Shown here one piece after another: positions 9,277-21,028 of a stretch of DNA of 64,000 nt. The stretch is from Bradyrhizobium sp. CCBAU 53421 (lineage in GTDB: Bacteria > Pseudomonadota > Alphaproteobacteria > Rhizobiales > Xanthobacteraceae). How positions within the stretch are numbered: position 1 is the first letter of the stretch; every line of letters begins with the position of its first letter. The position numbers and the translations under genes were made by a program. The notes under the pieces were generated by a model. The model worked only from the letters and a program-made list of their open reading frames with translations, ran no database searches and was not told the DNA's origin. The stretch spans positions 7,750,001 through 7,814,000 of the forward strand of contig NZ_CP030047.1 in NCBI RefSeq assembly GCF_015291625.1. The letters are read 5' to 3'.

Positions 9277-11037
9277 TCAGCTACTCTTACGGCGCAGCAG
9301 GGCACTAGCGATAATGACAACCGCCGCGAACAGCATCTGCAGGGTCGCTACGGCTGCAATAGTGGGATTGATGTCCTGCTTGATCCCTTCCCACATGCGC
9401 ATCGGTAAGGTTGTGATCCTTCCGATGCCGACAAATAAGACGTAGACGACGTCGTCGAATGAAGTCAGGAAAGCAAAGAAGCAGGCAACGATGAGGGCCG
9501 GCATGACGAGCGGCACGACGATCGTGCGGAAGGTTGCCAATGGTCCGGCACCGAGGCTGCGGGCCGCGCGCTCGTACGCCGGATTAAGGTCGCGTAAGCT
9601 CGCAACCACGATCACTACCACGAACGGGATAGCGTGAACCGCATGGCCAAGCGCCAATCCGAACTGGGTTCCTTGAAGCCCCACTCGAACCAACAGGAAG
9701 TACGTCGCCACTGCGGACAAAATCGTCGGAATGATAATGGGTGAGAGAACGAGAGCGACCACCGCTCCACGGCCGGGAACGCGACCGCGCGACAATCCGA
9801 AGGCAAGCATGCCGCCGAGTACGGTGGCCATTCCGGCGGCCATCAGGGCGACGCGAATGCTGGTTAAGGTTGCGCGCGCCCACACTGGATTGGCCAGATA
9901 GGCTTCATAATTGCGCAACGAATAGCCCGGAATGGGAAAAACAAAATAGGACGATGAGCTGAACGATAGATATGCAACTATTAGTACGGGCAACAGCAAT
10001 AGTGTTGCCAGACCCCCCGCGAATATTGAAACACCATGGCCGCGCATCGAAGGGAGCCAACGGTCGACCGCATTTGCCGCAACGCCGATGTTCAACAGCC
10101 ACCGTCCCCCCATCTGACGGCGGACAGTGGAAGTCGCATTACTGTCCGAAAATCCCAGAAGCTGCTCAATTGGAAAGAGTTTCCCGCCAATCCACAAAAT
10201 AGCTAACACCGCTACGAGAAGGACGGTCGAGAGCGCCGAGGCAAACGTCCAATTGAGCTCATTCACGATCTGTGAACTGATCTCCATCGTGATCGTGACA
10301 TCCGAGAGGCCGCCGAGCAACGCCGGAGTGATGTAAAAGCCCAGACAATAGATGAACGCCAGCAGTACACCTGCGATCACACCGGGCAAACTGAGCGGCA
10401 GAAATACCGTGAGGAATGCAGCGAGCGGATTTGCTCCGTTTGCTCTCGCCGCGCGCAGCAGCCGTTGGTCGATACCTGACATCACCGTGTACAGCGGCAA
10501 GATCATGAGTGGCAGAACAATATGCGTCATGCCAATAATGACGCTAAATCGATTGTACAGCATGCCGACCGGCTGCGAGATCATGCCGAGCTGAAGCAAA
10601 ATCTCATTAACAACTCCATTGCGCCCAAGGAGGATAACCCAGGCGAAGGTGCGCGCCAAGACACTGGTGAAGTAGGGTAACACCACCGCCACCAGCAGGA
10701 AGGTACGCAGGGCCGTTCCGCCGGTTGTGAGGGCGTAAGCGACTGGATAGCCGAGCACGAACGACAGCGCCGTCACCGAAGCGCTGATCTGCAACGTGTT
10801 ACGCAACACGGTGACATAGGCAGCGTTGTCGGCGATACGCAGGAAATTTCCGAGCGTCCAGTTTGGCATCCCAAATGAAAGCAACAGAAGCTCCGCAACT
10901 GGAACGACAAAGAGCGCCACGAGGAAGATACCCCCGGGCAGCAATAGCCAAGCCCAACGTGTAGGCCCGGCCAAGGAAGCACGTCGCAAGGGCTCCGAAG
11001 GTCCGGCAGCATTTACCGCGATTACTGTCCCCGCCAT
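9277..11037 (-). CDS. Fused two-domain ABC permease (PotB-PotC-like)
   Basis: About 586 residues, twice the usual permease length, with two binding-protein-dependent permease domains in one chain. Each has its own cytoplasmic EAA loop: LLRAARANGANPLAAFLTVF (about residue 205) and YERAARSLGAGPLATFRTIV (about residue 500). Each is surrounded by about six hydrophobic segments. It supplies both membrane halves of the transporter, whose ATPase and binding protein follow on the same strand. An in-frame GTG at 11076 is possible, but the ATG at 11037 follows AGGGGAG and seems better. The gene is intact. Confidence 0.88.
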   Translation of the reverse strand: MAGTVIAVNAAGPSEPLRRASLAGPTRWAWLLLPGGIFLVALFVVPVAELLLLSFGMPNWTLGNFLRIADNAAYVTVLRNTLQISASVTALSFVLGYPVAYALTTGGTALRTFLLVAVVLPYFTSVLARTFAWVILLGRNGVVNEILLQLGMISQPVGMLYNRFSVIIGMTHIVLPLMILPLYTVMSGIDQRLLRAARANGANPLAAFLTVFLPLSLPGVIAGVLLAFIYCLGFYITPALLGGLSDVTITMEISSQIVNELNWTFASALSTVLLVAVLAILWIGGKLFPIEQLLGFSDSNATSTVRRQMGGRWLLNIGVAANAVDRWLPSMRGHGVSIFAGGLATLLLLPVLIVAYLSFSSSSYFVFPIPGYSLRNYEAYLANPVWARATLTSIRVALMAAGMATVLGGMLAFGLSRGRVPGRGAVVALVLSPIIIPTILSAVATYFLLVRVGLQGTQFGLALGHAVHAIPFVVVIVVASLRDLNPAYERAARSLGAGPLATFRTIVVPLVMPALIVACFFAFLTSFDDVVYVLFVGIGRITTLPMRMWEGIKQDINPTIAAVATLQMLFAAVVIIASALLRRKSS

Positions 11038-11394
11038 CCTGGCCACCACTCCCCTGGTTGTTATCTGATCTCGCACCGACCTTGGGTGCCGAGCAACTGC
11101 GTATTCTGAAGCGTGGAAATGCTCGGTTCATCGCCGCTGCGCGGCGATCGAGATCGATTCTCCACTTTGTGACGACACTTAGGTCTCTTGAACCAACATT
11201 GCGTTCTCCCTCCTGACGAAGTCACACAATGCTGCCAGATTGACGTAAGATTTCAGAGCGTTAATTCACGCCAGAACGCCGGATTTATGCACACAAACGC
11301 ACTTTTGCGCCGTTTTACGCGCGCCTGCAGCAAAGAGCGTCGATAGATCGGCAGCATACCACCGATCAATAGCGCCGATCCCGAGGCAACGCCC
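11038..11394. promoter_or_regulatory. Upstream region of the ABC transporter operon
   Basis: About 350 bp lie between the permease start and a glycerate kinase remnant. It contains AT-rich stretches and a small inverted repeat (CGCCGCTGCGCGGCG near 11132-11146). The operon promoter should be here, but I see no box that I can assign with confidence. Confidence 0.35.
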
Positions 11395-11800
11395 TGCACT
11401 CTCCGTACCAGCCGACTTCAAGAGCGCCTGCCGGTCTGCGAGAAGGCGATGCCAGCTCGAACCCCTCCACCGACCTCGCCCAGGGCCCGCCGCCGATTGC
11501 TCCCCTGCCAGGGCATCTGCCGGCGCCGCCGCGGGGACGCGTCATCTTGCTCGCGACCGGCAAAGGTGGCCCGCAATGGTCGCCGGCGCCGAGCGGCATT
11601 ATCTCGACGCGATCGGCCTTGCCGCCGATCGCCTGCTCGGAACGGCGGCGACGTGTCACGGTCATGGCTGCGCGACGCGCCAGATCAAGGTGATCAAGGA
11701 CTGCCATCCGGTGCCGGAGGATGCCCGTCTCGAGGCCGCGGCGACAGCGTTCGAGCTTGCCCGGGCGGCGACCGCCGACGATCTCGTCCCTGGTGCTTAA
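11395..11800 (+). pseudogene. Glycerate 2-kinase / MOFRL-family (TtuD-like) N-terminal remnant
   Basis: Across two frames the plus strand resembles the N-terminal domain of bacterial glycerate kinases: a GRVILLATGKGG-like block at about 11535-11570, then AERHYLDAIGLAADRLLGTA, CHPVPEDARLEAA, and LARAATADDLV ending at 11800. An indel separates the two parts, and the C-terminal catalytic region is absent. The family phosphorylates glycerate in tartrate/hydroxypyruvate breakdown, consistent with the tartrate-type dehydrogenase further along. Confidence 0.6.
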
Positions 11801-12680
11801 CGACCAGAATGTAACGGACAATGCAGTGGAACGTCTTGTCTTTCATTTCTCGCCGTTTTCCAAAGGCAGACGTGCGGATCCCCTCACTACCAACTCGCCG
11901 CCGACGACAAGACGACGCGCTGGCTGATTAGGCCGCTCTGGAGATCGGAAATCATTCCCACAGTCGCCGTTACCATTGGTACAAGCGGTTGTGAGAATGA
12001 CGTTAGATCAAAACTTTTCCAACGAGCGGGGCCAGCATCATCGAACCCTACGACGGATAAGTCGTCAGGAATTCGCAAACCAAACTCGTGTCGCACCACC
12101 TCGATGCACGGGAGCGCCATGTGATCGTTGGCACAAAAGATTGCGTCAGGCCGGTTCTTTTGCTGCAGTAAAGCTCGTGTTGCTCCCGCAGCCTCCATTT
12201 GGTTGTAGTGACCGACCGCTCGTTGCAACCCCGTATACCCGGCCCGCTCAAGAGCCGATCGGAAACCGCGCTCGCGATCTCGGCTCGTTGAGGACTCCTC
12301 AAGGCCCGCAATAAAAAAAGCTAGACGTTTGTGATTTCCCGCCAAGAGGAAGGACGCTATCGCCGCACCGCCACGCTCATTATCACCCGTAACGCTCGAC
12401 ATGTTGGCATCGTCTGTCGTTCTGTTGAACAGCACAATCGGAACACCGGCGCGTCTGCACTCGCGCGCAAGCTTAGAGGACAACATAGTCGATGCAAGTA
12501 TAACTCCATCGACCTGATAGCGCATCACATTCTCGAACATGGGATCCGCTGTAGAGCCGTGTGCTGCGGTGAAAAGCAAGATTTGATAGCCGCGCGCCTG
12601 TAGTTGATTGGACAGCGCTTCTAGAACGTCAGGATGGAATGGGTTGTCGAGATAAGAGATTGTGACCTTGCCCCCAAGTT

Positions 12681-13610
12681 TTATCCGGTCCAGAGTTCGC
12701 CCCGGCTGTTGGATTTGCCCGGTTGGGCGGTGGTAGCGACGGGAGCTGGCGCGGAGCCCTCGGCATAGCGCAGCGCCAGATCCCGGCGCGGATGGCAGGT
12801 GAAGGCGAACTCGGACGGCGTCTTCCATCCGAGCCGCGAGTGTGGTCGTGCGTCGTTGTCATCGGTCCGCCAGCATCGGAGCGCGACGCGGGCCTGGGCC
12901 AGCGACGTGAACAGCGTCTCGTTCAACAATTCATCCCGCAGCCGGCCATTGAAGCTCTCGATAAAGGCATTCTGCATGGGCTTGCCCGGCGCAATGTAAT
13001 GCCATGCGACGCGGTTCTGATCGGCCCATGTCAGGATGGGTTTGCCGGTGAACTCGCTGCCGTTGTCGCTGACCACCATCTTCGGCTTGCCACGCTCGAT
13101 CACAAGCCGGTCCAGTTCCCGCGCCACCCGGGTGCCGGAGAGCGAGGTGTCGGCCACCAGTGCCAGGCACTCGCGCGTGCAGTCATCGACGACGGTCAGG
13201 ATGCGGAAGCGGCGGCCGTCGGTGAGCTGATCCGACACGAAGTCGAGCGACCAGCGGTCGTTCGGCGCCATCGACACCGTCATCGGCGCCCGAGTCCCGA
13301 TCGCCCGCTTGTGACCGCCGCGGCGGCGCACCGCAAGCTTCTCTTCCCGGTAGAGCCGGAACAGCTTCCTGTGGTTGATCACATAGCCCTCCCGCTTGAG
13401 GAGAACGTGCAGGCGCCGATAGCCGAAGCGACGGCGCTCCTGGGCGATCGCCCTCATGCGCTGGCGAACGCCGGCTTCGTCCGCCCGGGTCGTCTGGTAT
13501 CTCACAGTCATGCGGCAGCAGCCGATGGCTTTACACGCCCGCCGTTCACTCATCCCGAAGGCGCCTCGGAGATGGGCGACAGCTTTCCGCTCGGCTGCGG
13601 GCGTCACCAT
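12681..13610 (-). CDS. IS3 family transposase OrfB (DDE integrase)
   Basis: The catalytic product is translated after programmed frameshifting from orfA. The open frame extends upstream to 13790, but the first plausible ATG is at 13610 (MVTPAAERK), overlapping the orfA end by 7 nt. The DDE residues are visible: WSLDFVSDQ (first D), [11 protein letters not shown] (second D) and [12 protein letters not shown] (E), with the usual C-terminal [13 protein letters not shown]. It looks intact. Confidence 0.9.
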   Translation of the reverse strand: MVTPAAERKAVAHLRGAFGMSERRACKAIGCCRMTVRYQTTRADEAGVRQRMRAIAQERRRFGYRRLHVLLKREGYVINHRKLFRLYREEKLAVRRRGGHKRAIGTRAPMTVSMAPNDRWSLDFVSDQLTDGRRFRILTVVDDCTRECLALVADTSLSGTRVARELDRLVIERGKPKMVVSDNGSEFTGKPILTWADQNRVAWHYIAPGKPMQNAFIESFNGRLRDELLNETLFTSLAQARVALRCWRTDDNDARPHSRLGWKTPSEFAFTCHPRRDLALRYAEGSAPAPVATTAQPGKSNSRGELWTG

Positions 13611-13868
13611 TCCTTTCCCACGAGGTCCTTCAACGCCGCATTGTCCAGCATGGCGTCGGCCAGCAGCCGTTTCAGCCGCGTGTTCTCGTCCTCCAGCGTC
13701 TTCAGCCGCTTGGCCTCCGACACCGCCATCCCACCGAACTTGGCCTTCCATTTGTAGATGCTGGCGTCGCTGACACCATGCTTGCGGCAAAGATCGGCGA
13801 CCGACACGCCGGCCTCATGCTCCTTCAAAATCCCGATGATCTGCTTCCGAAAAGCGGCTGCGCTTCAT
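13604..13868 (-). pseudogene. IS3 family transposase OrfA, apparent frameshift at codon 8
   Basis: The usual start at 13868 reads MKRSRFSEA and then leaves frame, because about 2 nt are missing compared with the common MKRSRFSEEQI form. The rest is open from a TTG at 13828: [20 protein letters not shown] (helix-turn-helix), then a leucine-rich tail ([19 protein letters not shown]) that would mediate multimerisation. If the indel is real, OrfA and the OrfAB fusion need the weak TTG start. Confidence 0.75.
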
Positions 13869-14150
13869 GCTCTGGTCCTTGTCGTGGGCCAGAACGAACT
13901 TCAAACTGGATTAAGCCCGAGGGTAAGGTCAATTGCGACCGCAATAATGCGGGAGCGACGCTGATCAACGAACGCGCAATGGCGTTTGGGCGATAGCTCA
14001 GTTTACGCGCGGCCTTCATGACGCGATCGCGAACTTCCGCGGAAATGCTGGCACCGGGAGTAAAGGCGCGACTTACGGCGGACTGTGATGTCCGCGCCTC
14101 TCGCGCGACATCTGTCGCCGTTACCCGACGATACTCGCCGCTTTCGTACT

Positions 14151-15893
<1,743 letters not shown>

Positions 15894-16602
15894 TCATTAG
15901 AGCTCTCACCGACGAAAAGGCCCTCACGCGGTTGCTCCCGCCAAGTTGTCGATTGGCAGGCGATCCGGTGCTGACAGTTGGCCTCACAATGCTGACCAAT
16001 CTCGGATGGCTGGCTGGGAGGGGCTACAATATTTTCCGCGTCGGGTGCGAAATTATCTTTGACGGAAAAGCTGGATCCGTGCGCGGCAATCTAGCGTTGG
16101 TGCTCTGGGAGAACCACGCTGATCCGATACTGACCGGCCGAGAAGAACTTGGTACGCCAAAGCTATATGCTACCCTTCCCGATGCGGGTTTCCTTGAGGA
16201 CAAATGCACCTTCGCTGCAAGTTGGGAGGGATTTCGTTTTGCCGAATTTGAGGTGGTAAACCTCAAATCTGGTCCGATAGCGGATCCACCGCCGCAGTAT
16301 GCAGCTCAGGGGGGATTGCCGTTACTTTGCTATCGGTACCACCCGAAGGTCGGCGATTGGCAAAATGCCGATATCGCGACGATGACAATGTCAACGCCCG
16401 GGCTAGCGCCGCCGCCGGTCGTGCATCAGCAACTGAAGGGGGAAGGCCGCTTCGCGTTTTCGCGCCTCGCTGGGAGGATATGCCGACGCAGTACCCGTAC
16501 GTTGCGACGCTTGCCAGCTTGCCGTTGTTGGAATTCCGCGGCGCGGTCGTTTCGAAGTCGTCAGGCATCGCAGATCTCGCTGCGATGGTCACCATTCGAT
16601 AG
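15894..16602 (+). pseudogene. Acetoacetate decarboxylase-family protein, 5'-truncated and frameshifted
   Basis: The sequence starts mid-protein ([16 protein letters not shown], about 15900) and follows the same family as the intact gene at 20192-21028: [47 protein letters not shown]. Near 16460 the frame changes, and the C-terminus (WEDMPTQYPYVATLASLP... to MVTIR) ends at 16602. The missing 5' end abuts the missing 5' end of the hisD-like gene. The family decarboxylates beta-keto acids or acts on related lactones and aldols. Confidence 0.8.
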
Positions 16603-16826
16603 CAGGGTTGGCCCTGGATACCAGCGGAAGAAGCATAGCGCGAGCCCTTGATTGACAAGGTCGTGAGGGGGCGACCTCTATAGGCTTTCGCACGAGCGAA
16701 AGAATCTACTACAATGAGCTGAGACAGATCGTTTTTGCGTGACAGCGATAACCCCACATAGAGCCGTCTGTTAATTGTCGCAGTCGCTGACTTAAGTAAG
16801 GATTCCGAGGCTTCGTGAACGCGCAA
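16603..16826. other. Short spacer
   Basis: Convergent intergenic stretch between the acetoacetate decarboxylase-like remnant and the amidohydrolase. No gene or clear terminator was recognised. Confidence 0.3.
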
Positions 16827-17892
16827 TCATAGCGGTTTCGAGCCCGAAACCTGTAATCGATAAAAGCGCGCGGCAGTTCCGAAGAACAGCTCGTTCTTCT
16901 CGGTTGCCGAATAGCGCGCGGCGAAGCGTTTGAAGGCATTCCACAGAGTTGCGTAATCGCACGTCAGCGCATCAACCGGAAAATTGCTTTCGAACATTGC
17001 TCGTGACGGTGAGAATGCTTCTACACAAGTTTGAAGATATGGTCCCCACTCCTCGGCGAGCTGGGCGGAGGAGACTGGCTGTCTAGCGCTCAAAGAGGGG
17101 AAGCCCGAGTAGTGCATCGCAAGCCCGCCCAATTTCACGTAAACGTTCTTGCATTCAGCTAGCGCCTCGATATTGGCACGCCAAATTTGGAATCGGTCTT
17201 TCCGCTTCCCGACATACCAGCCTGTTCCCAGGGGAGTACCAACATGATCAAGGCAAATTGAAGTTTCAGGAAACGCCCTCGCGAGTTGGATTAACTCAGG
17301 AAGCTGGGGCTCCAAGAGCCAGGCATCGAAGGAAAGATCGAGCGCAGCAAGCAGCCGGAACCCAGCGCGGAACTGCGTATCACCATAGAGGCAATTGGAT
17401 GTTCCGGATGCGGAGGGAGGGAGATTTATGTCGATTTCGTGAGCTATGTTTTGACGAACGCCGCGAAATCTTCCTGCGCCTGCTGCGACGTGGGCCTCGA
17501 GCACCGCTGCTGCGCGAGAGCCTAGTGCGAGATCAACATAGCCGGCGATACCAGCGCAGGGGCGACGGTCGTCATGAGCGTCACTGGCAGCCATGACCGC
17601 GATACCATTTGCAAATTCAGTTTCGCCGACTGGTGCGAATTCTATGGCGCCCGCCTCCCGATACATTGAGCCGCATTCCAAATGGACGGTGGCGCGAACA
17701 TCGTGGCCCGCACTAAGATCAGCGAGCAATTCTCCGAGTAAATAACGAGGCGTTTTGCGCAAAACGTTATCGAAAGGATTTTGCGGCGTCCGAGTTGCCG
17801 CTACACGGTGCCTCCAATTCTAGAGGTGGTGATGCGGATCGATAATCGGCTGCGTAGGGTCGATGATTGCTTCGTTAATGGGTGAGCTCATT
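16827..17892 (-). pseudogene. Amidohydrolase-2 family (lactonase-like) protein with an amber codon near the N-terminus
   Basis: From ATG 17892 the frame reads MSSPINEAIIDPTQPIIDPHHHL, the metal-binding HxH entry of the amidohydrolase-2 TIM barrel, and then meets TAG where the family has Trp. After the stop the same frame is open for 311 residues (GELLADLSAGHDVRATVHLE, ETSICLDHVGTPLG, RAMFESNFPVD with the late Asp). A simple TGG to TAG change would explain it. Without readthrough, an internal start loses the HxH and would be inactive. Members hydrolyse lactones such as fuconolactone or pyrone dicarboxylate. Confidence 0.8.
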
Positions 17893-17929
17893 AGCTCTCT
17901 CCAGTTGATTTCGGCTCAAAAGCAAAAAG

Positions 17930-18205
17930 AACGTCCACATCCCATGCATCGAGATCGGCGAAGGACGATGAATGGGAATTGCCGCCGAGCTCGAGCACGA
18001 CGTTGGTGGAGGCCGGCTGCTGCATCAGGAGCTTACCAACCGAATGTCGAGCCGATGAAACACACCGACGGCGCGCGATCATTACCTCCAGATTGCGACG
18101 GCATCGCCCGTCACGAGGTTGAGCACGCCTTTGGGTAAGCCCGCCCGTTCGGCGAGCCCGACCAGCGCCATGCCGTCCGAGGATCGGTCGGATAGCGTGA
18201 GCATG
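17930..18205 (-). pseudogene. Aldehyde dehydrogenase (SSADH-like) internal fragment
   Basis: Across shifting frames the minus strand gives GLAERAGLPKGVLNLVTGDA, a FIGST-VGKLLMQQ-like block and NVVLELGGNS, the order found in the NAD-binding and catalytic-Glu region of succinate-semialdehyde dehydrogenases. Both ends are missing and there are several indels. It is a relic close to the IS630 copy. Confidence 0.7.
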
Positions 18206-18330
18206 CGTCAAATCATTCTGATTATTAGCGTAGCGGCCTTTTCTCTTGGGTTACCATCTAGGGCGGCACGTTCAAGCGGGACGATACGCTCCAGTCCCTC
18301 AAACACGATCAGGATGGTGTCTCCACGCCG

Positions 18331-19369
18331 CCGACCTGGCGGAATCGAAAGGGATTCCCTTCCGGGGCAAATCGTGATTCACCCTGAGGGCTGGTGATGG
18401 AGGCCAGCCCCCATGGCTAAACCCCTCTCGCCGGACCCTCGCCTTCGCCTTGTTCGGGCCGTGGAAGATGAAGGCATGAGCTGCCGCCGGCCGGTTCGGC
18501 GTGGCGCCGTCGACAGCGATCGAACTGGTCAGCGAGTGGCGAAGCACCCGCGCCTGTGAGGCGGAGCGCAGGGTGGCGACCGGCGTTCGGCTCGGATCGA
18601 GGGGCATGCTGCAGAGATCCTCTCCCTGGTCGAGGCTACGCCTGACATGACGCTGGCCGAGATCGCCGATCATCTCTTCAAAGTCCACGGCGAGCGTTTC
18701 GCGCCGAGCGTGGTCTGGCGGTTCTTCGATCGCCGCAACATCACGTTCAAAAAAACATCGCACGCCAGCGACCAGGATCGGCCGGACGTCGCCGCTGAAC
18801 GCGCGGCGTGGAAGGCATCCCAGCCTGAGATCGACATCCACCGGTTGGTATTCATCGACGAGACCGGAGCCTCGACCAAGATGGCGCGGCTCTATGGCCG
18901 TTCGCCGTACGGCCAGCGCTGTGTTGCAGCGCTCCCGCATGGTCATTGGAAGACGACGACCTTCGTCGGCGCGCTCAGGGCGACTGGCATGACGGCGCCG
19001 ATGGTCCTCGATGGCCCCATGGATGGTTCGGCGTTCGAGGCTTACGTGACGCAAGTCCTCGTGCCGACACTCAGGCCCGGCGACATCGTGGTGATGGACA
19101 ATCTCGCAGCACACAAGCGGGCCGAGGTCGGCATCGCAATCGATGCAGCGGGCGCTCGGCTCCTCTATCTGCCGCCTTATTCGCCCGACCTCAATCCGAT
19201 CGAAATGGCCTTCGCCAAGCTCAAAGCCGCCCTTCGAAAGGCGGCCGCCAGATCTATCGAGGCTTTGGTCAACGCTATCGCCCTCGCCTTGGCCGCCTTC
19301 ACCGCCCAAGAGTGTCTGAACTTCTTCGCCGCTGCCGGCTATGATCGCGTCTGATCAGAATCTGCTCTA
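18331..19369 (+). mobile_element. IS630-family insertion sequence, copy 2 (one terminus lost)
   Basis: The sequence appears identical to copy 1 (1424-2469) in inverted orientation from 18331 to 19367. At 18331 the match ends just inside the element: copy 1 reads GAGCATTTTCCGACC at this end, while here the bases before CCGACC are unrelated. About 11 bp of the terminus and its TA are therefore missing. The other end keeps its TA at 19368-19369. Confidence 0.85.
18413..19354 (+). pseudogene. IS630 family transposase, copy 2 (same N-terminal frameshifts)
   Basis: The 235-residue catalytic part (18647-19354) matches copy 1 residue for residue, with [18 protein letters not shown] and DLNPIEMAF. 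The N-terminal region from ATG 18413 has the same two frame breaks as copy 1. The shared lesions mean that the element was copied after it decayed, either by trans-acting transposase or by segmental duplication. Confidence 0.85.
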
Positions 19370-20161
19370 GCGCGCAAGGCGGCCACCGTCGATGTTCCAG
19401 CCCACGCCGCGGACTTCGTCGGCATCTGGCGAGCACAGAAACGAGACGAGCCCCGCGACCTGCTCGGGCTTCACAAATTGGCCCGATGGGACGCTCGCCG
19501 ACACCAGTTCAGTCGCGGCGGTTGCGAAGCTCACTCCATCCCGGGCCGCCCGGGCTTCGATCTGGCGTTCAACAAGGGGCGTCAAAACCCAGGCGGGGCA
19601 GACCGCGTTGCACGTTACGCCCGTTCGGGCAGTCTCGGAGGAGACCACCTTCGTCAGGCCAAGCAGTCCGTGCTTGCTGACGGCATAGGCCGCTTTGTGC
19701 GGGACGCCGACATAGCCGCTAACCGACGCAATGTTGATGATGCGCCCCCAATTCCGCTCCAGCATCGCGGGCAGCGCGCGCTGAATGGTCAGGAACGCCG
19801 CCGTTACGTTGACCGCTAGCACGGCGTTCCAGCGCTCAAGCGAGAACTCGGTTACCGGGCAGACGTGCTGGATACCGGCGCTGTTGACCAGGATGTCGAT
19901 GCTGCCGACGGTCCGCGCAACCTCGTCGATGAGGCTCTGAGCGGCGCCAGGGTCGGCCAGGTCTCCGCCGAAGTGTCCCGGCTGGGGACCACTTCCCGAT
20001 GAAGCGGCCGAGATCGCCGCCTTGATCTGTGCAGCGTCGCCCAAGCCATGCAGGCATACCGTAGCGCCATCTCGCGCGAGACGTTGCGCAATGGCTAGGC
20101 CAATACCGCTGGTCGATCCGGTGACAAGTGCAGTGCGGCCTTCAAGGCTGCGTTGGATCAT
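19367..20161 (-). CDS. 3-hydroxybutyrate dehydrogenase-like SDR
   Basis: 264 residues. The NAD motif is TGSTSGIGLA; NSAG, the catalytic Ser in IINIASVSG and YAVSK are present, and the ending WNIDGGRLAR resembles bacterial 3-hydroxybutyrate dehydrogenases. It would interconvert 3-hydroxybutyrate and acetoacetate (or a similar pair) in the cytosol. It lies 30 bp downstream of an acetoacetate decarboxylase-like gene on the same strand, a sensible metabolic pairing. The stop codon TAG is formed by the IS630 target TA plus the first base of the IS, so the natural C-terminal codons may have been altered slightly. Confidence 0.85.
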   Translation of the reverse strand: MIQRSLEGRTALVTGSTSGIGLAIAQRLARDGATVCLHGLGDAAQIKAAISAASSGSGPQPGHFGGDLADPGAAQSLIDEVARTVGSIDILVNSAGIQHVCPVTEFSLERWNAVLAVNVTAAFLTIQRALPAMLERNWGRIINIASVSGYVGVPHKAAYAVSKHGLLGLTKVVSSETARTGVTCNAVCPAWVLTPLVERQIEARAARDGVSFATAATELVSASVPSGQFVKPEQVAGLVSFLCSPDADEVRGVGWNIDGGRLAR

Positions 20162-20191
20162 AGGACGAACTCCAGTCTGATGGCGTTGCGG

Positions 20192-21028
20192 TCAAGCGAG
20201 GGTGCATTGTTGCGACAGGTCGGAAGCGCCGCGGCTCTCGACGCACCAGGCCTCGCGCTGCTCCAGAATCGGCAGCGCCGAGAGGGCCTGAACGATGTGG
20301 AACTGGGTGGGCATCTGCTCCCACGTCGTGGAATGAAAGTTCACCCGCCCCTTCCCGACGCGCAGTTTTTCGACGATAGGCTTGCCAGCCGGCGGCTGCA
20401 GACAGGCGTGCGCGACGGCGGCTTTGCCCCACTCTCCGGTTTGCGGGATGTACTTGTAGTGCAGCGTGCCATCGCTGCGTTGCTCGCCAAGACCCGGATA
20501 GGCCGGCATTCGAGGCGCGGCTTCGGAAAAGTCTGCGAGCTCGAGGACGGCAAACTCATGCCCCAGCCAGGACGCCGTACACGTCACCCGATCGCCCATA
20601 ATTCGTGGCGGAGGAAGTTCGCACCAAAGCTTTGCGAAGCCGAGCTCCTCGCGACCGCTTATGATCGGATCAGCGAGATTTTCCCAAAGGACCGATAGGA
20701 AGTGACCGGCTACCTGGTCGCGCTCCCCGGTGTAGGCCGCCGGGAAACGCACCTGCAGCATCGAGTAACCACGCCCGGCAAGCCAGGCCAGCTCGCTCAT
20801 CACAATAAATTCGACCGTCACCACGGGCTCGCCAACCAAGCCGAACCCTGGAGGCAGCAAACCGTTGAGCTGATCTCCGTCAGTGAGGAAGCTTACTGCC
20901 GCTGACCATCGGTGGGGCGTTCTCGACCAGTCGAAAGGCTTATAATCCGGTCCCTGACGAGGTCCTGCCGTAGGTCCGAAGCCATATGGCATTCGATACA
21001 ACAGCCCTTCTTTATGAGCATGAACCAT
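20192..21028 (-). CDS. Acetoacetate decarboxylase-family protein
   Basis: About 278 residues from ATG 21028 (MVHAHKEGLLYRMPYGFG), chosen because GGAGG lies just upstream. An upstream in-frame extension to 21103 exists but has no ribosome site. Family blocks are LLPPGFGLVGEPVVTVEFIV, ELAWLAGRGYSMLQVRF, VLWENLADPIISGREELG and YKYIPQTGEWG. It is a paralogue of the decayed gene at 15894-16602. It probably forms an operon with the downstream SDR. True acetoacetate decarboxylases use a Schiff-base Lys, and I could not place that residue with certainty, so a related decarboxylase/lyase role remains open. Confidence 0.8.
   Translation of the reverse strand: MVHAHKEGLLYRMPYGFGPTAGPRQGPDYKPFDWSRTPHRWSAAVSFLTDGDQLNGLLPPGFGLVGEPVVTVEFIVMSELAWLAGRGYSMLQVRFPAAYTGERDQVAGHFLSVLWENLADPIISGREELGFAKLWCELPPPRIMGDRVTCTASWLGHEFAVLELADFSEAAPRMPAYPGLGEQRSDGTLHYKYIPQTGEWGKAAVAHACLQPPAGKPIVEKLRVGKGRVNFHSTTWEQMPTQFHIVQALSALPILEQREAWCVESRGASDLSQQCTLA

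Larger units (their letters stand above)
12663..13931 (-). mobile_element. IS3-family (IS407-like) insertion sequence with 4-bp target duplication
   Basis: The element is 1269 bp. Imperfect terminal inverted repeats begin TGACCTTGCCCCCAAG at one end and TGACCTTACCCTCGGG at the other. A perfect direct repeat ATTG flanks it (12659-12662 and 13932-13935), so it transposed into lacI rather than being rearranged there. It carries overlapping orfA and orfB. Confidence 0.92.
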
